From: JAJYKN01 sp035516155
Lineage (GTDB): Bacteria > Nitrospirota > UBA9217
Assembly (NCBI GenBank): GCA_035516155.1
Contig: DATJAP010000016.1
Location: 62,001 to 126,000, forward strand
DNA length: 64,000 nucleotides
Direction of reading: 5' to 3'
Position numbers and translations under genes: made by a program. A model generated the notes under the pieces. That model was given only the letters and a program-made list of their open reading frames with translations, did not search any database and was not told where the DNA came from. Of this stretch, positions 56,245-64,000 are shown piece after piece (position 1 is the stretch's first letter; every line of letters starts with the position of its first letter).

Positions 56245-56275
56245 AACCGGTTCCTTCATGGAGTCGGTTTTTTTC
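56245..56275 (+). terminator. Terminator after the DsrE-like gene
   Basis: Ten-base stem AACCGGTTCC/GGAGTCGGTT (two G-T pairs) with loop TTCAT and seven T's. Confidence 0.85.
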
Positions 56276-56462
56276 TTTCCTCGACACAAAGGCGCGTAAA
56301 CGCAAAGACCGTTGTTGATTGTCGTTTTCAATCATTGGATTTTTTCCAGGCCTTCGTGCCTTCGCATTTAATTTATAAGATATCTGATTCCGGTTTTCCC
56401 CGCTGGCGTTCCCTCTTGCGGACCGCTGGACATTTCTTTTCGTTTGTGTTAAAAAAGTCCCC

Positions 56463-56807
56463 ATGCGCATACCGGACAACCTCAAATATGACGAAAAAGG
56501 CCTTATCCCCGCCGTGATCCAGGACTGGAAAACAGGTGAAGTTCTGATGGTCGCTTACATGAACGCAGAATCCGTGAAAAAGACCGTAGAGACCGGTCTC
56601 ACCTGGTTCTGGAGCCGTTCACGCCAGAAATTCTGGCAAAAGGGGGAAACCTCCGGTCATGTCCAGCGGGTAAAGGATATACTCTATGATTGCGACCAGG
56701 ACACTCTTCTGGTAAAGGTTGATCAGACCGGACCTGCGTGCCATACAGGCGCGCGCAGCTGCTTTTTCAGGAGCTTCTCCGGTTCCGGGGAGGAAAAGAA
56801 ATCGTGA
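56463..56807 (+). CDS. hisI: Phosphoribosyl-AMP cyclohydrolase
   Basis: 114 residues. Histidine biosynthesis enzyme that opens the ring of phosphoribosyl-AMP. Motifs VLMVAYMNAESV, WFWSRSRQKFWQKGETSGH and the zinc-binding YDCDQDTLLVKVDQTGPACHTG with CFFR near the end. No HisE domain is fused. Its stop overlaps the GTG start of the HIT gene; the other his genes are not here. Confidence 0.95.
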   Translation: MRIPDNLKYDEKGLIPAVIQDWKTGEVLMVAYMNAESVKKTVETGLTWFWSRSRQKFWQKGETSGHVQRVKDILYDCDQDTLLVKVDQTGPACHTGARSCFFRSFSGSGEEKKS

Positions 56808-57157
56808 TCCGGGATTCGAATTGTATCTTCTGCAAAATTGTCGATAAAAAAGTGCCCTCCAAGATCGTCTACGAGGACGAAACAGTCATCGCGTTCGAGG
56901 ACACGAACCCGCAGGCACCCGTGCATACGCTCGTTGTTCCCAAGCGACATATTCCCGAGATCCACAGCATGACGGAGGCGGACCGAGAACTCGTTGGCCA
57001 TCTTTTTTTTACCGCGAAAAAAATTGCGGACGAAAAAGGCTTGGATGCGAAGGGATACCGCCTGGTCATCAACAACGGCGCCGGGGCGGGGCAGACCGTG
57101 TTTCATGTCCATCTTCATCTTTTATCAGGCCGTCATTTTCGCTGGCCTCCGGGTTAG
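56804..57157 (+). CDS. HIT-family nucleotide-binding protein
   Basis: 117 residues. CIFCKIVDKKVPSKIVYEDE start and the histidine triad HVHLHLLSGR near the C-terminus (HxHxH). Hint-type hydrolases act on purine nucleoside phosphoramidates. A GTG start at 56804 overlaps the hisI stop, with GGGGAGG upstream, so translation is coupled. Confidence 0.93.
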   Translation: MIRDSNCIFCKIVDKKVPSKIVYEDETVIAFEDTNPQAPVHTLVVPKRHIPEIHSMTEADRELVGHLFFTAKKIADEKGLDAKGYRLVINNGAGAGQTVFHVHLHLLSGRHFRWPPG

Positions 57158-57461
57158 CCACAACTCCTTGTGAGTTGGAGAAGAACAATCTGTGCATATC
57201 TTCGCCTCCCGTCTTTTCAACACCACTGTCCCCGGCAATCCACGAGCATTTCCTCTGGATGTGCCTTTTCTTTTTCGTTTCTCTTTCAATACGTTTTCGC
57301 CCTTTCCAACATATCCACAGGACTTACTACTACTACTGCTATTTTATTAATATATATTCATAATAGGTTCTTACTTCTTCATGCTGTCAATAACAGACAT
57401 CGCAAAGCCTTCATGACCAAACACATTGCATACCGTCGGTGTTCATGGTATAAAAAGAGCC

Positions 57462-58034
57462 ATGAAGAACATTGCAAATTTTCTTTTTGAAGCGGGAATG
57501 TTGAAGCGCACTCCCCGGAGCGGTTTTCAATTCCTCGGCAGCGGCGCTGAGTCCGTTGCAGAACATATTTTCCGCACAACCTATATCGGCTTTGCCCTCG
57601 GGAAACTCGTTCAAGGAGTTGATGTCGATCGCTTGGTCAGGATGTGCCTGTTCCACGATCTTCCCGAAGCAAGGACCGGGGACCTCAACTATGTGAATAA
57701 AAAATATGTCGACGCGGACGAAAAAAAGGCGGTTGAAGACCTGGCGCAGACGCTGCCCTTCGGCAATGAGATTCAGGATCTGGTCTTGGAATTTATAGAA
57801 GGGAAAACGGAGGAAGCACAACTGGCCAGGGATGCCGACCAACTGGAAATGATCCTGGCGCTGAAGGAGTATAAGGACCTGGGAAATAAATATGCCAATG
57901 AATGGCTCGAATTTTCGCTCAGGCGGCTCCGAACCGATGCCGCGCGCGAACTGGCGAAGACCATCCTGGACACCGATTCATCGCTGTGGTGGTTCAGCGA
58001 CAAGGGTGACTGGTGGGTCAGCGGCGGCAAGTGA
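57462..58034 (+). CDS. HD-domain phosphohydrolase (YfbR-like)
   Basis: 190 residues with the HD metal-binding set: SVAEHIFRTTYIGFAL (H), CLFHDLPEARTGDLN (HD) and LARDADQLEMILAL (D). Resembles the YfbR/HDDC2 5'-nucleotidase group; substrate probably a nucleotide. Its last 57 bases overlap the convergent nucleotide kinase gene. Confidence 0.88.
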   Translation: MKNIANFLFEAGMLKRTPRSGFQFLGSGAESVAEHIFRTTYIGFALGKLVQGVDVDRLVRMCLFHDLPEARTGDLNYVNKKYVDADEKKAVEDLAQTLPFGNEIQDLVLEFIEGKTEEAQLARDADQLEMILALKEYKDLGNKYANEWLEFSLRRLRTDAARELAKTILDTDSSLWWFSDKGDWWVSGGK

Positions 58035-58655
58035 TGAAACGGACCGGTAAACCATGTCCGCCGTCATGTCGCCTGATACGCTGATTCGAAAGATGCGGCG
58101 GCCGCGCCTTTCATAGTGCTCGATGAGCGGGGCGGTCCGCTCGCGGTAAATTACGAGTTTTTTCTCTATCAATTCTTTATTGTCATCTACACGTTCCGTC
58201 CGGTCTCCACCCACGTTGTCTCTGATGCGGCAGTGAACGTCCTCCGCCGTGCAATCGAGAATAATAAGCGCATGAATGGTTCCGATTCTCGCGATGTCCA
58301 GAGCCTGACCCGGGTGACGAGGGATGCCGTTTAGAACGAGCAAATCCTTTTGATTAAAACAGGTCCGGTCCAGAAAAAGAGAGATGATCTTTTCTGCCAG
58401 GGAGAAATGTTCGTTTTCCAGCAGCAGCCCCTGTTTGAGGACTCCATGAATAAAATTAAGTTCATCATGAGAATAATCGGCAGAACGCTCCCTGTCCGAT
58501 ACGGCGAGACGCAATTCGGCTCCGAAATCAAGGTGACGGCAGATCCGTCCGAACAGTCCATGCAGCGCGAGAGCATCGCCAAGTGGGCTTTTGCCTACGC
58601 CGGTGGGGCCGAGGAGGAGGACAGCGTCAACAGGGTATGTGTACTTTGTTATCAT
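57978..58655 (-). CDS. Nucleoside monophosphate kinase-like protein
   Basis: 225 residues. P-loop LLLGPTGVGKSPLGDALAL, then LVLNGIPRHPGQALDIARIG and the NMP-binding region; the LID is short. Resembles adenylate kinase-type enzymes but with unusual spacing and a Pro in the P-loop end, so it may act on another substrate or be regulatory. No clear ribosome-binding site. 3' end overlaps the HD gene convergently. Confidence 0.75.
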   Translation of the reverse strand: MITKYTYPVDAVLLLGPTGVGKSPLGDALALHGLFGRICRHLDFGAELRLAVSDRERSADYSHDELNFIHGVLKQGLLLENEHFSLAEKIISLFLDRTCFNQKDLLVLNGIPRHPGQALDIARIGTIHALIILDCTAEDVHCRIRDNVGGDRTERVDDNKELIEKKLVIYRERTAPLIEHYERRGRRIFRISVSGDMTADMVYRSVSSLAAADPPVTLVAEPPQR

Positions 58656-58693
58656 CAGGTAAAAGTGAGGAAGAATGTTTAAACCGGCAAGAT

Positions 58694-59128
58694 TCAGCGC
58701 ATGTTTTTTTTCTTCCTCAGACTTTCAAGACTCTTCTTCGATGCAAGGGTGAGAAGTTTCTTCGGAATCTCATCAGGCGCAAACCAGGCGATTTGATCGC
58801 ATTTGTGCGGCTCGAGGATAGAGGGCGTTCCGCTTTTTATTCTGCAGAGAAATGTTGGTGAAACCCAGTGCTGTTTTTCCGAGGGTATCAGATGATTCAC
58901 CACATCGAGAAGTTCATCGATTGCGATTTCGAAGCCGTATTCTTCCCTCACCTCGCGCAGCAGGGCATACTCCAGGGTTTCACCGAATTCAACAGCCCCG
59001 CCGGGAAATTCCCATTTGCCCGACTCATTCCGGGCTTCCTTGCCGCGCCTTGCGAGAAAGACCTTACCATCGGAATTGAAGATGACGGCACCAACACCGA
59101 CGCCGATATAATCGACACCCTTTTTCAT
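58694..59128 (-). CDS. NUDIX hydrolase
   Basis: 144 residues. An intact NUDIX box reads GGAVEFGETLEYALLREVRE followed by EYG. Hydrolyses nucleoside diphosphate derivatives, perhaps oxidised nucleotides (MutT-like: GKWEFPGG). The ATG at 59128 is chosen; a longer frame adds ten residues. It begins 76 bases from the rpmH promoter, in the opposite direction. Confidence 0.93.
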   Translation of the reverse strand: MKKGVDYIGVGVGAVIFNSDGKVFLARRGKEARNESGKWEFPGGAVEFGETLEYALLREVREEYGFEIAIDELLDVVNHLIPSEKQHWVSPTFLCRIKSGTPSILEPHKCDQIAWFAPDEIPKKLLTLASKKSLESLRKKKNMR

Positions 59129-59203
59129 GTATATGCCTTCGCTGCTGCAATGTACCAAAAAGAGCGGTCAAAGTCAAAACCCTGTTTCCACTATGATTTT
59201 TTC

Positions 59204-59231
59204 TTGACATCTTTCCGTTTTGGCTTATAAT
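59204..59231 (+). promoter_or_regulatory. Consensus promoter of the rpmH operon
   Basis: Perfect TTGACA, 16-base spacer, perfect TATAAT, about 42 bases before rpmH. Confidence 0.9.
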
Positions 59232-59272
59232 ACCCCCCTGTTCACAATAATCAGAAGAAGGAGCAGGTACCG

Positions 59273-59410
59273 ATGTCGGAAACAACAGCACAAAAAAGCA
59301 ACCTCAAACAGAGGCGGGCGCAGGGCTTTCGGAAGAGGATGAGCACGGCAAGCGGAAGAGAAGTTATTAATCGCCGCAGGGCAAAGGGAAGAAAGCGACT
59401 CGCGGTGTAG
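59273..59410 (+). CDS. rpmH: 50S ribosomal protein L34
   Basis: 45 residues. The C-terminal part (GFRKRMSTASGREVINRRRA followed by KGRKRLAV) is typical L34. The N-terminus, MSETTAQKSNLKQRR, lacks the usual MKRTYQPS opening, although the conserved core is intact. AGAAGGAG precedes the ATG. First gene of the rpmH-rnpA-yidD-yidC operon. Confidence 0.94.
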   Translation: MSETTAQKSNLKQRRAQGFRKRMSTASGREVINRRRAKGRKRLAV

Positions 59411-59432
59411 CATTCCTGCGGACACGCACCTC

Positions 59433-59801
59433 ATGCCGTACGCATACAAGAAAAGCGAGCGGTTGCGGAAAAATACCGAGTTTGTTTCTACGATGAAAGG
59501 AAAAAGACTGTCATTCGACGGTCTTTCTCTTTTTTATAGCGGAAACAACAAAGATAATTTCAGAGTGGGAATCTCCGTCAGTAAAAAATTGGCGAACGCG
59601 GTTAGAAGAAACAGGCTGAAACGCCAGATGCGAAGCAGCATCCAGAAAGCTCTCGCGGGGTATTCGCTGGGTTATGACCTCGTTTTTGTGGCCCGACGGG
59701 AACTCTATACGGCAGACTACAGCAAGATCCTGACTGCTGTAGAAACCATTCTTCAGAGAACCGTGCTCCACGGGCAGCGTTCGGAAGGCAGCAAATCGTG
59801 A
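59433..59801 (+). CDS. rnpA: Ribonuclease P protein component
   Basis: 122 residues. RnpA motif region VSKKLANAVRRNRLKRQMRSS binds the RNase P RNA. N-terminal FVSTMKGKRLSFDGLSLFY is the usual start of the fold. Processes tRNA 5' ends. Its end overlaps the yidD start. Confidence 0.95.
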   Translation: MPYAYKKSERLRKNTEFVSTMKGKRLSFDGLSLFYSGNNKDNFRVGISVSKKLANAVRRNRLKRQMRSSIQKALAGYSLGYDLVFVARRELYTADYSKILTAVETILQRTVLHGQRSEGSKS

Positions 59802-60007
59802 GCCGAATATTTATCGCCTTGATCCGCCTGTATCGGCGTTATATTTCCCCGCTTCTGCCGCAAGCCTGCCGGTTCACGCCGACCTGTTCAGAATACGCCC
59901 TCGAAGCTTTTGAGAAAAAAAGCACCTTGAGGGCGATCTGGATGACTACCCTGCGGATTGCGAAGTGTCACCCCTTTCATCCCGGCGGATACGACCCTGT
60001 TCAATAG
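59798..60007 (+). CDS. yidD: Membrane protein insertion efficiency factor YidD
   Basis: 69 residues, starting at a GTG that overlaps rnpA's stop. LIRLYRRYISPLLPQACRFTP and the CSEYALEAFEKK and CHPFHPGGYDPV motifs are diagnostic. Confidence 0.95.
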   Translation: MSRIFIALIRLYRRYISPLLPQACRFTPTCSEYALEAFEKKSTLRAIWMTTLRIAKCHPFHPGGYDPVQ

Positions 60008-60021
60008 ATTCCGGAGGATTC

Positions 60022-61716
60022 ATGGAAACCCGAAGATTTATTTTGGCCCTCTCTCTTTCGCTGGTGGTCTTTATCCTGTACGTGCGATTTTTCGCGCCCA
60101 AACCATCTGAGAAACAGACAATGCCGGAACCTGCAAAGCAGGAAGCCGTGACGGCGAAGACCGAGCAGCCGAAGACGACGTCGATGCATCCCGGGGCTGT
60201 TGCAGGCGGAATTGAGCCGGCCGCCCAAGGAAAAGTCATCGTCGTGGAAACGGACCTCCTCAAAGCCGAGGTGAATACGGCCGGAGGAGTCATCACCCAC
60301 TGGGAGCTTAAGCACTACCGGGAGGCTGACAAGACCGAGCATGGACTGGGCGTGTTATTTGCCAAAATCATGGGCCGTGCGAGAAAAGAAGAGACGCCGA
60401 AAAAGGAGCTTGGCAATGTTCAGCTCGTTCCCACCTATGAGGGGGTGAATGCGACAGAGATGGTAGCACCGCTCACCCTTGCGCCCCTTGACAAGGAGTT
60501 GTACAAGCTGTCCAAGGTTCAGTTCCAGGCGGATCATGATGCCCTGCGTCTCAGCAAGGACAAGCCGTCGGAAACACTGGTGCTCACCTACACGGGGCCG
60601 GCGGGGTTGTCCATCGAAAAGAAATTGACGTTTTACAATGATGATTACAAGGTGGATGTCGCCGTCACGACAAGGGGTATAGACGGCTATACGCTCTCTC
60701 TTGGAACAGACTTCGGCATTGCCGACAAGGTGAGCAAGGATGCTAGCGGCCGCGTAGGCCTTGTTTCTCTTATGGACGGTAAATTGATTACTGACAAGCT
60801 GAACAGCATCAAGGGTGAGACGCAATTCGCGGGCGCAATAGACTGGTTCGGACAGGAAGACAAGTATTTCACCGCTACGATCATTTCCGGGGGGAACGGC
60901 ATCGTCACCAGCCGGAAGACGGCAGAACCGAAGGAAATCGGCGATCTGCTCACGACGGACCTGACCGTCAAGGAGAAACCCGAAGCGCGAATGTTTACCC
61001 TCTATGCCGGACCGAAGAGTTTCACACTCCTGCAGGCCCACGGTCACGGGCTGGATCAGATGGTTGATTATGGATGGTTCGGCATTCTCGCCAAGCCCAT
61101 GTTCTGGCTCCTCACAAAATTTTACGCGATCACAAAGAATTACGGGATCGCAATCATTCTGCTCACAATTGTGGTGAGGCTCATCATGTTCTATCCGTCC
61201 CTGAAGAGCGCGACAGCCATGGAGGAAATGAAAAAGATCCAGCCGCAGCTCATGGCAGTCCGGGAGAAGTATAAGAAGGACCCGAACCGCATGAACCAGG
61301 AGATGATGAAGCTTTACAAGGATCACAAGGTCAATCCCCTGGGAGGCTGCCTGCCCATGGTTCTGCAGCTGCCGTTTTTCGTTGCGCTCTACAATGTGCT
61401 GTCGGTGTCTATCGAGCTTCGCCAGTCTCCCTTCATATCCTTCTGGATCAAGGATCTGTCGGTGTTTGATCCATTCTATATTCTTCCGGTGCTTATGGGT
61501 GTAAGCATGATCTTTACCATGAAGATGACCTCCACGACTCCGGATCCGCAGCAGGCCAAGATCATGATGTTCATGAATATAGCGTTTATTTTCCTCTTCG
61601 CCTGGCTCCCCGCCGGTCTGCTGCTCTATATTACCCTGAGCAACGTGCTTTCTATCGCACAGCAGCTTTATGTGAGAAAACACATCGCTATCAAGTCGGC
61701 TGCAGTCGCGTCCTGA
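60022..61716 (+). CDS. yidC: Membrane protein insertase YidC
   Basis: 564 residues. N-terminal membrane anchor, a large periplasmic domain (about residues 30-345, Gram-negative type), then the insertase core with five membrane segments: GIAIILLTIVVRLIMFYPSL, NPLGGCLPMVLQLPFFVALY, YILPVLMGVSMIFTMKM. The conserved arginine in the groove region is in IVVRLIMF. The ATG at 60022 follows CGGAGG. Last gene of the operon; a terminator follows. Confidence 0.97.
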   Translation: METRRFILALSLSLVVFILYVRFFAPKPSEKQTMPEPAKQEAVTAKTEQPKTTSMHPGAVAGGIEPAAQGKVIVVETDLLKAEVNTAGGVITHWELKHYREADKTEHGLGVLFAKIMGRARKEETPKKELGNVQLVPTYEGVNATEMVAPLTLAPLDKELYKLSKVQFQADHDALRLSKDKPSETLVLTYTGPAGLSIEKKLTFYNDDYKVDVAVTTRGIDGYTLSLGTDFGIADKVSKDASGRVGLVSLMDGKLITDKLNSIKGETQFAGAIDWFGQEDKYFTATIISGGNGIVTSRKTAEPKEIGDLLTTDLTVKEKPEARMFTLYAGPKSFTLLQAHGHGLDQMVDYGWFGILAKPMFWLLTKFYAITKNYGIAIILLTIVVRLIMFYPSLKSATAMEEMKKIQPQLMAVREKYKKDPNRMNQEMMKLYKDHKVNPLGGCLPMVLQLPFFVALYNVLSVSIELRQSPFISFWIKDLSVFDPFYILPVLMGVSMIFTMKMTSTTPDPQQAKIMMFMNIAFIFLFAWLPAGLLLYITLSNVLSIAQQLYVRKHIAIKSAAVAS

Positions 61717-61728
61717 CAATCCCAAAAT

Positions 61729-61768
61729 GCCCGCTCCCCCATTAACAGAACGGGAGCGGGCTTTCCCT
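61729..61768 (+). terminator. Terminator after yidC
   Basis: Perfect ten-base stem GCCCGCTCCC/GGGAGCGGGC with a 13-base loop, then TTTCCCTT. Also forms the 3' end of the decayed methyltransferase on the other strand. Confidence 0.85.
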
Positions 61769-62110
61769 TCCCGCTTCTGCTTCCGCTCTGATTACGACGA
61801 ATGATCCTTCGCCATGTCCCTCGCGCACCGGCTCGATAGTGTTGATGCCGGGAAGAAGAGGGCGGTGTTCTTCCCTGAAAGCCGGGTCGATCTCGTTCAG
61901 GAAGCAGATCGTGGTTTACTATGAGGACAATGCCGAATTCAACTTTAAAGGGAGGGCTTCAGCAACGCCCTGTGTTGTATGGATGCCCACGCCAATCTCG
62001 AGGGCCTTGCCGCGACGGGGCAAAAGAGTTTTTTGTGGCGAGAGGTTCAGATTGGGACCCAAGGCTGTTTTTCTTAAAGCTCGCTTCGTATTGGTCTGGC
62101 TGATAATCAA
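61742..62110 (-). pseudogene. Decayed SAM-dependent methyltransferase
   Basis: One frame of 123 codons that still reads as a class I methyltransferase but with two consecutive internal stops (TAG TAA at 61916-61921) and missing segments. Recognisable pieces are LLPRRGKALEIGVG (SAM-binding motif I), VAEALPLKLNS (normally VAEALPFKDSSFD), then TTICFLNEIDPAFREEHRPL and finally IEPVREGHGEGSFVVI, the family C-terminus. The middle of the fold is deleted. Not functional. Confidence 0.65.
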
Positions 62111-62255
62111 AGGTAGTCACGCCCGGCATGGCGCATCAGTCTGCAGCCGACGACGCTCAAAAAAATCACGCGAGGGATTACTTATCTTGCACTCAATCTT
62201 GGGAGCCTCTCGAGGATCGGGGCGAAAAGCTGCAAGGGGTCTGGAGAGAACTCTT

Positions 62256-64000
62256 TTAAACGCCGATATTTTCCGTGATATTAAACTCGCTGTTCAAGAA
62301 CAGATCGACAACTTTCGGATCGAACTGTGAGCCGGCGAGGGAACGAATGTATTCCTTGATGCGGTCTTCAGGCCAGGCAGCATGATATCGCCGCTCCGAA
62401 TTCAATGCGTCCCAGATATCGACGAGCGAAAAGATCCGTGCCGCGAGCGGGATTTGCTCTTCTTTCAGACCGCGCGGGTAACCGGTGCCGTCCCAGCGCT
62501 CATGGTGGCAATAGGGAATGTCGAGCGCGGGCCGCAGATAGGTGATTGGCGAAAGGAGCTCAAAGGCATACCGAGGATGGCGGCGCATAACTTGCCATTC
62601 CTCCTCGCTCAGCGGGCCGGTCTTGAGCAGAATGCTATCGGGAATGCTCATTTTACCGATATCGTGAAGCAGCGCTCCCCGGCGTACATGCACCAGCTCC
62701 GCCTCGCTGATACCCATGGCACGGGCAAGGCGTATCGTCATCTCGGTGGTTCGCTTGGTATGGCCCTCGGTCTCCTGGTCGCGGAGTTCGAGCGCCCGGG
62801 CCCAGCCTTCTATCGTTGTGTCGTACGCAAGGATGAGCTCCGTATTCGACCGTTGCAGCTCCTTGAACAGCGTGGCATTATCGATTGCGATGGCGGCCTG
62901 CGCCGCGAGTGCCTCAAGGAAGCCTCTCCACTCTTCGTCGACGGACAGCGGCGAACGCTGAAGAATATCGAGCACGCCCTGCACCCGCCCCTTGGCAACG
63001 AGCGGTACGGCATAATAGCCGACAAAACCCTCTCCCGCGAGGAGCGGCGTACGGAGGAAACCGGCGTCGTTATCGAGAAGATTTGTGACCCCGATGCTTC
63101 GGTGCTCGAGAGCGGCGCGGCCCGCAATGCCCTCCCCGAGCCTGATCCGCGAGTGGCGGATGCCCGTGTCGCGAAAGCCCTGCATGGCGGCGTATTCGAG
63201 CTGCTGGGTATGGGGGTTCAGGAGAAGTATGGATGCGGCGTCTACGTGAAGCTGGGATATGACGAGATCGAGGATCTCCTGCAGCGTCACCCGGAGATCG
63301 AGGCTTGAACTGATTATCATATCAATTGCGTGCAGCGTCGTAAGGTGTTCGAGGCGGTATCGCGCCTGTTCTTCAGCGCGTTTACGGGCGGTGATGTCCT
63401 CACCGGAGCTTAGCGATGAGATGACCTGACCGGTTGCGTCCCTGATGAGAAGCATGCTCCAGGAGATCAGGCGCTCTGAACCGTCCCGGGAAATTACGGG
63501 GTTTTCAAAATGTTCCTCCCTATCCTGGTTTCTCTCGACAAGTTTGGAGTAGAAAGCCCGGGCATTCATCTGGGCCCGTGACGGGATGAAATGATCGAAC
63601 CAGTTTTTTCCAACAATTTCCTCCTCGGGGAAACCGAGAATTTCGCCGCCTTTTCTGTTGATGAGGCTGACGGTCCCCTGGGGATCAAGGACGACGATGA
63701 TGACGCCGGCTATGTCAAGATACTGCACAGCCCGTTCCTTTTCCTTCTGATGCGCCTCCTCGGCCATCAGGCGCCGCGAGATATCACGGAAGATGCCCTG
63801 GATGATTTTTTTACTGCCCATCGTGACGATGCTTGTGCTGACCTCTACGGGAATGGTGCGGCCGTCGCGGTGTAGTATGCAGAGATCGCCGCTGAGCGCC
63901 TGTCCGTTGATGAGGGCATCGTCGAGTAGTTTCCGGCACCGGCCGGAATCGTTTTCAGGATGAAGCAGGGAGAGGTTCTGTCCGATGAGCTGGTCCGCGG
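62256..64000 (-). CDS. PAS-GAF-HD-GYP response/signalling protein (cut by window edge)
   Basis: At least 580 residues; the N-terminus lies right of the window. Domains seen: part of a PAS (residues from LIGQNLSLLHPEND), a second PAS (IAGVIIVVLDPQGTVSLINRKG), a GAF (DMIISSSLDLRVTLQEILDL through AAQAAIAIDNATL) and an HD-GYP phosphodiesterase (RRGALLHDIGKMSIPDSIL, HHERWDGTGYPRGL). The HD-GYP set is complete, so c-di-GMP hydrolysis is likely. The final 45 residues vary. No partner gene visible. Confidence 0.93.
   Translation of the reverse strand, partial: ADQLIGQNLSLLHPENDSGRCRKLLDDALINGQALSGDLCILHRDGRTIPVEVSTSIVTMGSKKIIQGIFRDISRRLMAEEAHQKEKERAVQYLDIAGVIIVVLDPQGTVSLINRKGGEILGFPEEEIVGKNWFDHFIPSRAQMNARAFYSKLVERNQDREEHFENPVISRDGSERLISWSMLLIRDATGQVISSLSSGEDITARKRAEEQARYRLEHLTTLHAIDMIISSSLDLRVTLQEILDLVISQLHVDAASILLLNPHTQQLEYAAMQGFRDTGIRHSRIRLGEGIAGRAALEHRSIGVTNLLDNDAGFLRTPLLAGEGFVGYYAVPLVAKGRVQGVLDILQRSPLSVDEEWRGFLEALAAQAAIAIDNATLFKELQRSNTELILAYDTTIEGWARALELRDQETEGHTKRTTEMTIRLARAMGISEAELVHVRRGALLHDIGKMSIPDSILLKTGPLSEEEWQVMRRHPRYAFELLSPITYLRPALDIPYCHHERWDGTGYPRGLKEEQIPLAARIFSLVDIWDALNSERRYHAAWPEDRIKEYIRSLAGSQFDPKVVDLFLNSEFNITENIGV

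Noticed and set aside
60355..61725. 456-codon minus-strand open frame
   Set aside because: Antisense shadow of yidC; rich in His, Arg and Leu, no domain.
62382..63308. 308-codon plus-strand frame
   Set aside because: Opposite the HD-GYP/GAF coding sequence; no start signal or domain.

Overview
The window looks like a chromosomal segment from a Gram-negative, largely anaerobic bacterium. The Gram-negative signs are an inner-membrane insertase YidC with a large periplasmic domain, lipoproteins, and a BamD-like outer-membrane assembly lipoprotein. The anaerobic signs are a four-subunit 2-oxoacid:ferredoxin oxidoreductase and a selenocysteine-containing protein. Nitrospirota or a Desulfobacterota/Geobacter-like lineage fits the gene mix (MglA plus roadblock protein, DUF2155 lipoprotein, serS with a tRNA-Ser array, TusA-DsrE). 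This is inferred from gene content; no rRNA is present to decide it. Base composition is moderate, with AT-rich and gene-poor accessory stretches at about 11-22 kb and 27-35 kb.

Layout. 1-8.1 kb is a same-strand (minus) carbon and energy cluster: tandem universal stress protein, H+-type P-ATPase, HAD hydrolase, phosphoglucomutase, acetate kinase and phosphoketolase (cut by the window edge). 8.3-22.6 kb is a loose accessory zone: a histidine kinase without a partner, a CpXC protein, an ACT-domain protein with an acetolactate synthase-like enzyme, a LysE-type exporter, a VIT-like membrane protein, a GGDEF-EAL protein, DUF2934, an orphan WbqC protein and an FMN-dependent 2-hydroxyacid dehydrogenase-like enzyme. 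23.0-27.2 kb is a plus-strand unit: CstA, a small protein and two tandem ArsA-family ATPases. 27.3-34.5 kb holds DUF4145, an isoprenylcysteine methyltransferase-like protein, an exported UGSC-family selenoprotein (reading through an in-frame UGA with a SECIS-like hairpin), a twice-frameshifted nitronate monooxygenase and a VapBC pair.

35-61.8 kb is a dense core region. It carries tRNA-Asn, MglA and a roadblock protein, the Por complex, dnaX-ybaB-recR, the SRP RNA, and a translation cluster (all four main tRNA-Ser types followed on the transcribed strand by their synthetase's neighbourhood, plus tadA directly behind its substrate tRNA-Arg(ACG)). Then come a DUF2155 lipoprotein, serS, a BamD-like protein, gyrA, gyrB, dnaN and dnaA. 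The dnaA upstream region is the likely replication origin. Beyond it, on the plus strand, are TusA-DsrE, hisI, HIT and HD proteins, and the rpmH-rnpA-yidD-yidC operon; a nucleotide kinase and a NUDIX protein lie on the minus strand. The window ends with a decayed methyltransferase and a PAS-GAF-HD-GYP protein cut by the edge.

The most striking item is the UGSC selenoprotein at 29545-31281. A stop-to-stop gene caller would split it into two unrelated-looking genes; read through, it is one secreted protein with a D-U-G-S-C motif.
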